Part shown: positions 1 through 7,649 of the stretch, piece after piece
How positions within the stretch are numbered: position 1 is the stretch's first letter
Layout: every line of letters starts with the position of its first letter
NCBI RefSeq assembly: GCF_001465795.2
Contig: NZ_CP013659.2
Location: forward strand, 3,131,001 to 3,195,000
Length of the DNA: 64,000 nucleotides
Reading direction: 5' to 3'
DNA from: Planococcus rifietoensis
Lineage (GTDB): Bacteria; Bacillota; Bacilli; Bacillales_A; Planococcaceae
Translations under genes and position numbers: made by a program
Notes under the pieces: model-generated
Seen by the model: the letters and a program-made list of their open reading frames with translations, nothing else
What the model was told of the DNA's origin: nothing
The model's database searches: none

Positions 1-8
1 GCAATAGA

Positions 9-42
9 AAGCGGGTCTCTTAAACGGAGCCCGCTTTTTTTT
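9..42 (+). terminator. Intrinsic terminator of a gene outside the window
   Basis: A stem AAGCGGG...CCCGCTT with an inner CTC/GAG extension and one bulged T is followed by eight T residues on the plus strand. It would end a rightward gene lying before the window. Confidence 0.75.
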
Positions 43-200
43 GCGTCTTTCTTAATCAAATTCCCTTTTTCAACTCTCCTATTCTTCTATCAGTTGGGGC
101 TGGGCATTGAGAAATCACTCCCGCCATTTCTTATTAAAACTATTCTGAAATATTTAATAATTATTAATTTCACAATCTTTTCCGTTCTTTCTATTTATTT

Positions 201-214
201 ATTTCCCGGGAAAA
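201..214. promoter_or_regulatory. Candidate Noc-binding site (NBS)
   Basis: ATTTCCCGGGAAAA matches the palindromic Noc site known in B. subtilis (ATTTCCCGGGAAAT) at 13 of 14 positions. A noc gene is present at 48756-49619. Only one good match was noticed, so this is a candidate. Confidence 0.5.
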
Positions 215-221
215 CTGCTTG

Positions 222-240
222 TTCATGAGATTTTCATGAG
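222..240. repeat. Direct repeat TTCATGAG, 11 bp apart
   Basis: TTCATGAG occurs at 222-229 and again at 233-240, one helical turn apart, just upstream of the ahpC promoter. Each copy contains the palindrome TCATGA. The spacing would suit a dimeric regulator binding one DNA face. No known regulator is assigned. Confidence 0.4.
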
Positions 241-247
241 TATTTAC

Positions 248-262
248 TAGAAAGCGTTTACA
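248..262. promoter_or_regulatory. cre-like CcpA site upstream of ahpC
   Basis: TAGAAAGCGTTTACA fits the catabolite-response consensus (WTGNAANCGNWNNCA) with one mismatch at its second base. It lies about 57 bp before the predicted ahpC transcription start. CcpA-activated genes such as ackA in Bacillus have their site at that distance. Confidence 0.45.
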
Positions 263-276
263 CCTCAGGGTTCTCT

Positions 277-305
277 TTGACAAAATCTCCGTTTCATATG
301 ACAAT
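277..305 (+). promoter_or_regulatory. Predicted sigma-A promoter of ahpCF
   Basis: A perfect -35 box TTGACA (277-282) is followed after 17 bp by GACAAT (300-305), a fair -10 box. Transcription would start near 312, just before the PerR-type operator, giving a leader of about 118 nt before ahpC. Confidence 0.6.
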
Positions 306-315
306 GGAAATAGAA

Positions 316-330
316 TTAGAATTATTATAA
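316..330. promoter_or_regulatory. PerR box
   Basis: TTAGAATTATTATAA matches the PerR operator consensus TTATAATNATTATAA with a single mismatch. It overlaps the start of the predicted ahpC transcript, where a bound repressor would block initiation. ahpCF is a classic PerR target in Bacillus, so peroxide-inducible expression is the likely regulation. Confidence 0.8.
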
Positions 331-344
331 TCAGATAACGATAT

Positions 345-378
345 TAATTGAAGCCACCACTTCGATTATTTTTTTTTT
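345..378 (+). terminator. Terminator-like hairpin inside the ahpC leader
   Basis: TAATTGAAG pairs with CTTCGATTA around a 6-nt loop (one G-T pair) and is followed by ten T residues, about 50 nt before the ahpC start codon. Outer segments GATAACG (334-340) and CGTTATC (381-387) are complementary and would enclose the hairpin. The layout resembles a leader attenuator, but the stem is AT-rich and no sensor domain is recognised. Confidence 0.45.
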
Positions 379-429
379 GGCGTTATCGGTTATGGTCATT
401 CTAAAAAACATTCAGGAGGTAATTATTCT

Positions 430-999
430 ATGTCTTTGATCGGAAAAGAAATCCAACCATTTAACGCGTCAGCTTACCAGGCGGCGAGCGGCGAATTTAT
501 CGAGGTCACGGAACAAAACATGAAAGGCCAATGGAGCGTCGTATGCTTCTACCCAGCAGATTTCACGTTCGTTTGCCCAACTGAACTTGAGGACCTCCAA
601 AGCCAATACGCAACATTGAAAGAGCTTGGCGTGGAAGTATACTCTGTTTCTACAGACACTCACTTCACCCACAAAGCTTGGCACGACCACTCAGATGCAA
701 TCGGCAAAATCGAATACACCATGATCGGCGATCCGTCGCAGCGCATTTCACGCGGATTCGATGTTCTTAATGAAGAAGAAGGCCTTGCACAGCGCGGCAC
801 ATTCATCGTTGACCCAGAAGGCATTGTCCAAGCTGCAGAAATCAACGCAGACGGCATCGGCCGTGACGCAAGCACGCTTGTCGGCAAAATCAAAGCAGCA
901 CAATACGTGCGCAACAACCCAGGCGAAGTATGCCCGGCTAAATGGGAAGAAGGCGGCGACACATTGAAGCCAAGCCTTGACCTCGTAGGCAAAATTTAA
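430..999 (+). CDS. ahpC: Alkyl hydroperoxide reductase subunit C (typical 2-Cys peroxiredoxin)
   Basis: AhpC reduces hydrogen peroxide and organic hydroperoxides in the cytosol and is recycled by AhpF. The protein is 189 residues, the normal size. The peroxidatic cysteine is Cys49 in FTFVCPTE, and the resolving cysteine lies near residue 168 in EVCPAKW, as expected for a decameric 2-Cys peroxiredoxin. A strong ribosome site (AGGAGGT, 414-420) stands 9 nt before the ATG. ahpF follows after 13 nt, so the two form one operon. A PerR-type box, a cre-like site and a leader hairpin lie upstream. Identification is very secure. Confidence 0.97.
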   Translation: MSLIGKEIQPFNASAYQAASGEFIEVTEQNMKGQWSVVCFYPADFTFVCPTELEDLQSQYATLKELGVEVYSVSTDTHFTHKAWHDHSDAIGKIEYTMIGDPSQRISRGFDVLNEEEGLAQRGTFIVDPEGIVQAAEINADGIGRDASTLVGKIKAAQYVRNNPGEVCPAKWEEGGDTLKPSLDLVGKI

Positions 1000-1012
1000 G
1001 GGAGTTTTGACA

Positions 1013-2560
1013 ATGATACTAGATGCGCAAATCAAATCTCAATTAGAGCAATACTTGCAGCTATTGGAAGGCGACGTGCTGCTCCAAGTGAGCGCCGGAT
1101 CCGATAAGGTATCAACAGATATGATCGACTTGGTAGAAGAACTGTCTGCCATGTCTCCGCGCATTCAAATGGAGCGCACGAAGCTTGAGAGAACCCCAAG
1201 CTTCAGCGTCACCCGTCCTGGAGAAGAAATCGGCATCACATTCGCTGGCATCCCGCTCGGCCATGAGTTTACGTCGCTCGTCCTTGCCCTATTGCAAGTG
1301 AGCGGACGCACGCCCAAAGCCGACGCGAAAACAATGGATCAGATCAAAGCGCTCGAAGGCACTTACCATTTCGAATCCTATATCAGCCTGAGCTGCCAGA
1401 ACTGCCCGGAAGTCGTGCAATCCCTTAATTTGATGAGCGTCCTTAACCCGAACATCACGCACACGATGATCGACGGCGCTGCCTTCAAAGAAGAAGTCGA
1501 ACGCAAAGACATCATGGCTGTTCCGACGGTATTTCTAAACGGCGAATCGTTCGCAAGCGGACGCATGTCGCTTGAAGAATTGCTCGCGAAACTCGGCAGC
1601 GCGCCGGATGCATCCGAATTCGAAGGCAAAGAGCCATTTGACGTGCTCGTTGTCGGCGGCGGCCCGGCCGGTGCCAGCGCAGCGATCTATGCGGCGCGTA
1701 AAGGCATCCGCACAGGCATTGTCGCGGAGCGCTTCGGCGGCCAGGTGATGGATACCTTAAGCATCGAGAACTTCGTTAGCGTCAAGCACACAGAAGGCCC
1801 GAAATTTGCGGCAAGCCTCGAAGAGCATGTGAAGGAATACGATATCGAGCTGATGAACTTGCAGCGTGCGAAACGCTTGGAGAAAAAAGAGCTGTTCGAG
1901 CTTGAACTCGAAAACGGCGCTGTCGTCAAAGGCAAGACCGTCATTCTTTCAACAGGTGCCCGCTGGCGCAATATCGGCGTTCCTGGCGAAGAGGAATTCA
2001 AGAACAAAGGCGTGGCGTATTGCCCGCATTGCGACGGTCCGTTATTTGCCGGCAAAGACGTCGCGGTGATCGGCGGCGGCAATTCCGGCGTCGAAGCGGC
2101 GATCGACCTTGCAGGCATCACGAATCACGTGACGGTGCTGGAATACAACGCAGAGCTTAAAGCGGATTCCGTTTTGCAGGACCGCCTGAAGAGCCTGCCA
2201 AACGTCACGGTGCTGACGAATGCACGCACACAGGAAATTACCGGCACCGATAAAGTGAACGGCCTTTCCTATATCGACCTTCAAACCGGCGAAGAAAAGC
2301 ATGTCGAACTATCCGGCGTCTTCGTCCAAATCGGCCTCGTGCCAAACACCGACTGGCTCGGTGACTTCGTCGAGCGCACAGCGCACGGCGAGATCGTCAT
2401 CGACCAGCGCGGCGCAACGAATATGCCGGGCGTGTTTGCGGCAGGCGACTGCACGAACATCCCGTACAAACAGATCATCATTTCGATGGGCTCTGGCGCA
2501 ACGGCTTCACTGAGCGCGTTCGACCACCTTATCCGAAGCGATATCCCTGTTTTAGTGTAA
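1013..2560 (+). CDS. ahpF: Alkyl hydroperoxide reductase subunit F (NADH:peroxiredoxin reductase)
   Basis: AhpF is a flavoprotein that passes electrons from NADH through FAD and two disulfide centres to AhpC. The N-terminal part is a double thioredoxin-like fold with CQNC at about residues 128-131. The C-terminal part is a thioredoxin-reductase module with GGGPAG near 215, the redox pair CPHC near 340 and a second dinucleotide motif GGGNSG. The start chosen is the ATG at 1013, which has AGGGAG 8 nt upstream; an in-frame TTG at 1007 lies too close to that site. This gives 515 residues, beginning MILDAQIK as in relatives. A strong terminator follows. Confidence 0.96.
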   Translation: MILDAQIKSQLEQYLQLLEGDVLLQVSAGSDKVSTDMIDLVEELSAMSPRIQMERTKLERTPSFSVTRPGEEIGITFAGIPLGHEFTSLVLALLQVSGRTPKADAKTMDQIKALEGTYHFESYISLSCQNCPEVVQSLNLMSVLNPNITHTMIDGAAFKEEVERKDIMAVPTVFLNGESFASGRMSLEELLAKLGSAPDASEFEGKEPFDVLVVGGGPAGASAAIYAARKGIRTGIVAERFGGQVMDTLSIENFVSVKHTEGPKFAASLEEHVKEYDIELMNLQRAKRLEKKELFELELENGAVVKGKTVILSTGARWRNIGVPGEEEFKNKGVAYCPHCDGPLFAGKDVAVIGGGNSGVEAAIDLAGITNHVTVLEYNAELKADSVLQDRLKSLPNVTVLTNARTQEITGTDKVNGLSYIDLQTGEEKHVELSGVFVQIGLVPNTDWLGDFVERTAHGEIVIDQRGATNMPGVFAAGDCTNIPYKQIIISMGSGATASLSAFDHLIRSDIPVLV

Positions 2561-2567
2561 TAAAGAC

Positions 2568-2607
2568 AAAAGGACTGCGAAGAGACTTTTCTCTTCGCAG
2601 TCCTTTT
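2568..2607. terminator. Bidirectional terminator between ahpF and the deaminase gene
   Basis: A perfect 18-bp inverted repeat (2568-2585 with 2590-2607) has A residues on one flank and T residues on the other, so it works for both converging genes. Confidence 0.9.
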
Positions 2608-2615
2608 ATATGTGC

Positions 2616-3098
2616 TTATTGTTTCGCTTCATGCAAGCGCCGGTGAAGCTGGTGCACTTGTTCCGCGAGATCCGGTACTGGCCCGTCGACGTTCGGGGCT
2701 TTCAGTATTTCCGGGATGGACAAGTTGCGGACAGGTGAAGGCTCAGCACCGAGCTCTTGCATCCATTCGCCCAATTGCTTCGACGAACTCGCGTAGACGA
2801 TGCGGCCGAGCCCAACCCAGCCATGCGCCGCCGCGCACATCGGGCAATGCTCGCCTGACGTATAGACAGTCGCTGCCGCACGTTGATCCAGTGCCATGTG
2901 TTCCGCCGCCCAGCGCGCAATCGCAAATTCGGGATGCTGCGTATGGTCGCCTGATGCTACGTGGTTATGGTCTTCGAACAGCACCTCTCCCTGTGCCGAT
3001 ACGAGAACTGAACCAAACGGCTCGTCGCCTTTTTCAAGTGCCTGTTCAGCGAGTTCGACACAACGCTTCAAATGTTTTAAATCGGTTTCAGTGATCAT
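2616..3098 (-). CDS. Nucleoside/base deaminase of the CDA-fold (guanine deaminase or TadA-like)
   Basis: The 160-residue protein has the zinc-dependent deaminase signature: His55-Pro-Glu57 and Cys85-Pro-Met-Cys88, where His and the two Cys bind zinc and Glu57 shuttles the proton. This family hydrolytically deaminates guanine, cytosine or adenosine-type substrates in the cytosol. The second motif reads SGEHCPMC, where guanine deaminases usually have SxEPCPMC; the substrate is therefore not certain. The essential TadA gene usually sits next to dnaX, so this is more likely a salvage enzyme. The ribosome site AAAGGAGG lies 8 nt before the ATG. It is monocistronic, converging on ahpF. Confidence 0.85.
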   Translation of the reverse strand: MITETDLKHLKRCVELAEQALEKGDEPFGSVLVSAQGEVLFEDHNHVASGDHTQHPEFAIARWAAEHMALDQRAAATVYTSGEHCPMCAAAHGWVGLGRIVYASSSKQLGEWMQELGAEPSPVRNLSIPEILKAPNVDGPVPDLAEQVHQLHRRLHEAKQ

Positions 3099-3227
3099 AG
3101 TGGCCCTCCTTTAAATGCTTCTCATCCAGTATATCCCACCTGCATAAAAATTCCGATTTACCCGGCTCTTGCTTAAACATGCGCTTCATTTTCAAATTAT
3201 AAAATGAAAGCTCCAGACCACATAAAC

Positions 3228-3259
3228 AAGCCCCTTATGAAAAAATCCATAAGGGGCTT
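3228..3259 (-). terminator. Terminator of the beta-glucoside operon
   Basis: AAGCCCCTTATG pairs perfectly with CATAAGGGGCTT around an 8-nt loop, right after the stop codon of the GH1 gene. The T stretch on the minus strand is short (CTTGTTTAT). Confidence 0.8.
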
Positions 3260-3263
3260 AAAA

Positions 3264-4613
3264 TCAGTAATTCATATCGAACCAGCCGTTGCTGATCGTT
3301 TGCTTGTACCAGTAATAACTGTCTTTTTTCGTTCTTTCCAATGTGTTGAAATCGACGTGGATGATGCCGAAGCGCTTGTCGTAGCCTTCTGCCCATTCGA
3401 AATTATCCATGAGCGACCATGTCAGATAGCCTTTGATGTTGACGCCGTAATCCATGCTTCTCTTTAGAGACGTCAAATGCTGCTTCAAGTACTCGATTCT
3501 TCTTTGGTCGCGCACACGGCCGTTTTCCGGCTCGTCGTTATAGCAAGCTCCATTTTCCGTTATGTAAATCGGAATCGCGCCGTATTGGTCTTTGATTTTT
3601 GCCAATACGCGGTAGAAGCCTTCAGGGAAGATGGCCCAGCCGAAATCGGTTTTCTCGAAACCGATGTCCACGCGCTCTAGATCGAATAGATCGGCGTCTT
3701 TTTTATACCTGCCGACACTGCCGGTGTAATAATTGATGCCGACAAAGTCGATCGGCTGATTGATGATTTCCATATCGCCTTCTTCAACTTGAAGCGTCAC
3801 GCCTTTTTTCTCGAACCACTCGACCATGAAGGCCGGGTAGCTCCCTTTGAAGACCGGGTCGAAAAACCATTCCATCAAGAAGCCCATGCTGCGGTTGCAC
3901 GCGTCGATGTCTTCTTGCTTATTGCTGAACGGTTCGAGCCATTCAACGTTCGGCGCATAGCCAATTTCGCCATCCACACCCAACTCTCTAAAGCGGCTGA
4001 CCGCTTTCCCGTGAGCCAGCAAAACGTGGTGGGAAATATTTGTGGCCAGCTGGAGGTCCTGGTTGCCTGGTGCATGGATGCCGATAAAGTTTGATAAGAA
4101 CGACACACACCAAGGTTCATTGATCGTCACCCACTTGCTAATCTTGCCGCCAAATTCCTTGAACATCAACTCGGCATAATCCGCAAAGGCGTCGACTGTC
4201 TTGCGATTGGCCCAGCCACCTTCGTCCTGCAAAGCTTGCGGCAAGTCCCAGTGATACAGCGTACACATCGGTTCGATGCCGTTCGCGAGCAAGGCGTCGA
4301 CAAAGTCGTGATAGAATTTCAAGCCTTTGTCGTTCACTTCGCCGGTTCCTGAAGGGAAAATTCTCGGCCACGACACAGAGAAACGGTACGTATCGATGCC
4401 CAATTCCTTCATGAGCTTGATGTCTTCCTCGTAGCGGTGGTAGCTGTCGGCTGCAACATCCCCATTGTCCCCGTTTAGTACTTTCCCGGGAGTATGCGAG
4501 AACGTATCCCAGATCGATAGCCCTTTGCCGTCTTTAAAAGCCGCGCCTTCTATTTGATAAGCGGCCGTCGCCGCTCCCCATTTCATGTCTTTTGGAAATT
4601 CCATAATCGCCAT
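3264..4613 (-). CDS. Glycoside hydrolase family 1 beta-glucosidase
   Basis: GH1 enzymes cleave beta-linked glucosides or galactosides with retention of configuration. The acid/base Glu sits in TINEP (Glu166) and the nucleophile in ITENG (Glu353). The family N-terminus FPKDMKWGAATAAYQIEG is present. The start chosen is the ATG at 4613, with GGAGGT 7 nt upstream, giving 450 residues, the usual GH1 length; an in-frame ATG at 4640 lacks a good ribosome site. It is last in an operon with an ABC sugar importer and a LacI regulator. An ABC transporter rather than a PTS suggests that unphosphorylated oligosaccharide is imported and cut inside. The exact substrate (cello-, gentio- or laminari-type) is not shown. 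Confidence 0.95.
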   Translation of the reverse strand: MAIMEFPKDMKWGAATAAYQIEGAAFKDGKGLSIWDTFSHTPGKVLNGDNGDVAADSYHRYEEDIKLMKELGIDTYRFSVSWPRIFPSGTGEVNDKGLKFYHDFVDALLANGIEPMCTLYHWDLPQALQDEGGWANRKTVDAFADYAELMFKEFGGKISKWVTINEPWCVSFLSNFIGIHAPGNQDLQLATNISHHVLLAHGKAVSRFRELGVDGEIGYAPNVEWLEPFSNKQEDIDACNRSMGFLMEWFFDPVFKGSYPAFMVEWFEKKGVTLQVEEGDMEIINQPIDFVGINYYTGSVGRYKKDADLFDLERVDIGFEKTDFGWAIFPEGFYRVLAKIKDQYGAIPIYITENGACYNDEPENGRVRDQRRIEYLKQHLTSLKRSMDYGVNIKGYLTWSLMDNFEWAEGYDKRFGIIHVDFNTLERTKKDSYYWYKQTISNGWFDMNY

Positions 4614-4667
4614 TCCTACTACCTCCAATTGCCGCATCATGCGGCTCCACTCACTTTTTTTTCAGTG

Positions 4668-5699
4668 TCATGCCTTTGATTTTAAAATTGCGTTGCCACA
4701 GGATTCCCGGGCGATCAGTTCGGAATCGATAAACACCGGTTTTAATTTCGATTGGCCGTTGATCAAGTCATTCAACATATACGCGGCCAGTTTGCCTAGT
4801 CTTTCCTTGTCCTGCCGAACCGTCGACAATAGCGGAGCGCTGTAGCGGCAAGCATCGATATCATCACAGCCGACCAGCCGGATATCTTCCGGCACTCTAA
4901 GCCCAGCTTCCTTGATCGCCCTTAAGGCGCCGAATGCCATTAAATCAGATGCCGCAAACACCGCTTCCGGACGCTCGGGAGCCTGCAAGATTTTTTTCAT
5001 GGCTGTATATCCACTGTCTTCGTAATAATCGCCGTACTGCATCCATTCGTCTTTTATTTCAAGGCCGAATTGGTTCATCGCTTGCAAATAGCCCCGGCCT
5101 CTCAGCTTGGTGACTTCCGAATTTTGCTGGCCGCCGATAAAGCCGATTGTTCTCACCGAGTTTAAGTAAAGATGCTGGATCACTTTGGCGCCCAGATTAA
5201 TGTTATCGGTCATGACGTAGCTCGAACGCGGGCCGTCAAGTACCAAGTCGATGCCCATGCACGGGATTTCGCTGTTGACGAGGTCATGGATGGAATCTTC
5301 AATTTCCTCACCTGTGATGATCAAGCAGCCATCCACGTGGAAATGTTTGCAGCGAGCCAAATAGCTGCCATTGTCTTGGGAAAAGTTCTCGTTGGAGAAC
5401 ATCAGGATATCGTAACCCAATAAGCCCATATTCTTTTTGAACGCGGTCACGACTTCATTGAAGAAAGGATGGGTAAATTCGACATTCACTTTCCCGGCAT
5501 AAATCAAGCCGATCAAATTGGATTTTTTGGTCGCCAAGGATTTCGCTGAAAAATTCGGCTGGTATCCGGTCTCCTTGATGACATCCAGTATCTTTTTCTT
5601 GGTAGCTTCGTTAATGCCATGATAATTATTGATCGTTTTGGACACAGTGGCCGGCGAGACACCGGCCATTTTTGCGATATCTTTTATGGTTAGGCTCAT
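4668..5699 (-). CDS. LacI-family transcriptional regulator of the beta-glucoside operon
   Basis: The 343-residue protein starts with a classic LacI helix-turn-helix (IKDIAKMAGVSPATVSKTIN, about residues 4-23) and a hinge, followed by a periplasmic-binding-protein-like effector domain (about 60-335). It lies between the permease genes and the GH1 gene in the same direction, so it is probably autoregulated with the operon. The matching operators are probably the two 20-bp copies centred on AAACCGGTTT upstream of the binding-protein gene (9025-9149), because LacI-family sites are palindromes with a central CG. A ribosome site AAAGAGGG precedes the ATG. The effector is presumably an imported or cleaved sugar. 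Confidence 0.93.
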   Translation of the reverse strand: MSLTIKDIAKMAGVSPATVSKTINNYHGINEATKKKILDVIKETGYQPNFSAKSLATKKSNLIGLIYAGKVNVEFTHPFFNEVVTAFKKNMGLLGYDILMFSNENFSQDNGSYLARCKHFHVDGCLIITGEEIEDSIHDLVNSEIPCMGIDLVLDGPRSSYVMTDNINLGAKVIQHLYLNSVRTIGFIGGQQNSEVTKLRGRGYLQAMNQFGLEIKDEWMQYGDYYEDSGYTAMKKILQAPERPEAVFAASDLMAFGALRAIKEAGLRVPEDIRLVGCDDIDACRYSAPLLSTVRQDKERLGKLAAYMLNDLINGQSKLKPVFIDSELIARESCGNAILKSKA

Positions 5700-5733
5700 G
5701 CGTACCCCTCTTTACTGTCTTTAATTTAAGATT

Positions 5734-5767
5734 ATTGTAACTAAGATAGTGAGCCAATGGTTACAAT
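5734..5767. repeat. Inverted repeat ATTGTAAC / GTTACAAT before the LacI gene
   Basis: ATTGTAAC (5734-5741) and GTTACAAT (5760-5767) are perfect 8-bp inverted repeats with an 18-nt spacer, between the second permease gene and the LacI gene. No T run follows, so it is not a normal terminator. It could be an mRNA-processing hairpin or a weak operator. Confidence 0.45.
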
Positions 5768-5774
5768 GAGGCCT

Positions 5775-6617
5775 TTATTTTACTGAACCTTCTGCAATGC
5801 TTGAGATAAACAAGCGGTTGAACAAGAGGAAAATGATGATCAATGGCATCGTTGCCCAAAATACGCCAGATAAGATCATGCCGAAATCGACGTTGACCGT
5901 GTTGCGCAACGAAGCCAAAGCGACTTGGATCGTGTAATTATCCGGGTCTCTGAGAATCGTGAACTGCCATAAAAACTCGCCCCATACCGCGGTAAACACG
6001 ATGATCCCGAGCGTCGCAAAAGCCGGTAAGATGATTGGCAGCACGATGCTGCGGTAGATTTTGAAGTTCGAACAGCCATCCAATTTGGCGGCTTCAATCA
6101 ATTCATCCGGCACCGAGTCACCAATATATTGGCGCATCAGGAAAATGCCCAATGGGTTCAAAAAGAACAAAATCATGACGCCAGCTAAGGTATCTAGCAG
6201 ACCCGCATTGGCGATTAAAAAATACTGCGGGATCAACCCAAGCTGCGGCGGGATGATCATCGTCAACAAGATGGTGATGAACAGGAAATTTTTTGCCGGA
6301 AAATAGAACTTGGCAAAAGCAAACCCTGCCAGCGAACTGATGAATAACACGACCAAGGTGACGATGGAACACAAGACGAACGACGTCCAGAGGGCGCCGA
6401 AAAAGTCGATTTGCAGCAATACTTTCTGAAAATTTTCCACCAATAAATTCCCTGGCGTGATTGTCGGAGGAATGGAGTTATACGCTGAACTGGTTTGCGT
6501 CGCCATCACGAACATCCAATAGAACGGGAACAATGACAGCAAAGAAGCAAGGGACAAGAACAAATAGACGAATAACTTATTCATGGAAAACTTTCGTTTG
6601 CTTTCAGCTTGATTCAT
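5775..6617 (-). CDS. Carbohydrate ABC transporter permease (MalG-type)
   Basis: The 280-residue protein has six predicted membrane helices and the inner-membrane-component EAA motif (EAAKLDGCSNFKIYRSIVLP, about residues 185-205) that contacts the ATPase. It is the MalG-like half of a sugar importer, paired with the MalF-like gene immediately upstream (4-nt gap). No ATPase gene is present here. Importers of this class often share an MsmK/MsmX-type ATPase encoded elsewhere, which is the likely case. The N-terminus NQAESKRKFSMNKLFVY is cytosolic before the first helix. Confidence 0.94.
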   Translation of the reverse strand: MNQAESKRKFSMNKLFVYLFLSLASLLSLFPFYWMFVMATQTSSAYNSIPPTITPGNLLVENFQKVLLQIDFFGALWTSFVLCSIVTLVVLFISSLAGFAFAKFYFPAKNFLFITILLTMIIPPQLGLIPQYFLIANAGLLDTLAGVMILFFLNPLGIFLMRQYIGDSVPDELIEAAKLDGCSNFKIYRSIVLPIILPAFATLGIIVFTAVWGEFLWQFTILRDPDNYTIQVALASLRNTVNVDFGMILSGVFWATMPLIIIFLLFNRLFISSIAEGSVK

Positions 6618-6621
6618 CAGT

Positions 6622-7566
6622 TCATCCCCTCCCTTTCTTTTTGCCGAGTCGACCGGATGCTACATACGTATTGATGGCCGCGAAAATGACGATGATGACC
6701 AATAAAATAATCGCTGTGGCAGAAGCGGTTCCAAACGACTGCAGCCTGAAAGCATCCCGGTACAGATACATGACCACGGTCATCGCTTCGTCTCGTGTAA
6801 ATGCCGCAGCCCCTAAGAACACCGTCGGCTCGGAAAACAGCTGCAAGGCGCCGACTGTCGAGAAGAACACCGTCAAAATAATGAACGGCTTGAGCAATGG
6901 CAAGGTAATGTGAATAACCTGTTGGAATTTATTGGCACCATCGATAGTGGCTGCCTCGTACACATCATTCGGAATGCTCTGGATGCCGGCTAGATAGATA
7001 ATCGTGTTATATCCAACCCATCGCCAGAACACCATGATCGAGATCGCGATTTTGGTCCCCCATTCAGAAGTTGCCCAACTAACAGGTTCCATCCCAAAAA
7101 GCCCCAGTACATAATTGGCCAATGATGATTCATGATTGCTGAAAATGACACTGAAAATCAAAGCCACGGCTACCATCGACGTGATATATGGCATGAAAAT
7201 CGTTACCCGGAAAAAACTTCTTAAGCGGAGAAAGGCCACATTCAGCAAAATCGCCAAGATAATGCCGATGACGATTTGAGGGGCTGTCCCGATCAAGCCG
7301 ATAATGATGGTATTGTACAAAGACTTCCAGAACAGCGGATCTTCCAAGACGATCCGAAAGTTATTCAAGCCGACAAAACTCATATCTCCCAGGCCATTCC
7401 AGCTTTGAAAAGCTAAGTAGAAACTAAAAAGTGCTGGGTAGAGGCCAATGACGGCAAAAATAATAAAGAACGGCGCTATGTATAAATAAGAGGAGATCAT
7501 GTTCTTGCGTTTTTCGGACGATCGTTTTTTCCCGCCTTTGTTTCCTTTTCGGTAAACAGAGTCCAT
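6622..7566 (-). CDS. Carbohydrate ABC transporter permease (MalF-type)
   Basis: This is the first permease of the importer, with about six membrane helices beginning at YLYIAPFFIIFAVIGLYP and an EAA motif (YEAATIDGANKFQQVIHITLP). The start chosen is the ATG at 7566 with GGGTGA upstream, giving 315 residues. A longer reading frame runs back into the binding-protein gene and would give an implausible N-terminus. The 84-nt gap after the binding-protein gene holds no obvious terminator. It partners the MalG-like protein to form the channel; energy coupling must come from an ATPase not encoded in the window. Confidence 0.93.
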   Translation of the reverse strand: MDSVYRKGNKGGKKRSSEKRKNMISSYLYIAPFFIIFAVIGLYPALFSFYLAFQSWNGLGDMSFVGLNNFRIVLEDPLFWKSLYNTIIIGLIGTAPQIVIGIILAILLNVAFLRLRSFFRVTIFMPYITSMVAVALIFSVIFSNHESSLANYVLGLFGMEPVSWATSEWGTKIAISIMVFWRWVGYNTIIYLAGIQSIPNDVYEAATIDGANKFQQVIHITLPLLKPFIILTVFFSTVGALQLFSEPTVFLGAAAFTRDEAMTVVMYLYRDAFRLQSFGTASATAIILLVIIVIFAAINTYVASGRLGKKKGRG

Positions 7567-7649
7567 TTCACTCACCCGCTTTAATTTAAAATAGGGGCAT
7601 GGATTCCGTGAAGTCACCATACCCCTTGAACTGTTGGCTGTGCCAATTG

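Noticed and set aside
4480..4500. CTTTCCCGGGAGTA within the GH1 gene as a Noc site
   Set aside because: Three mismatches in fourteen bases and inside a coding region; chance is likely.
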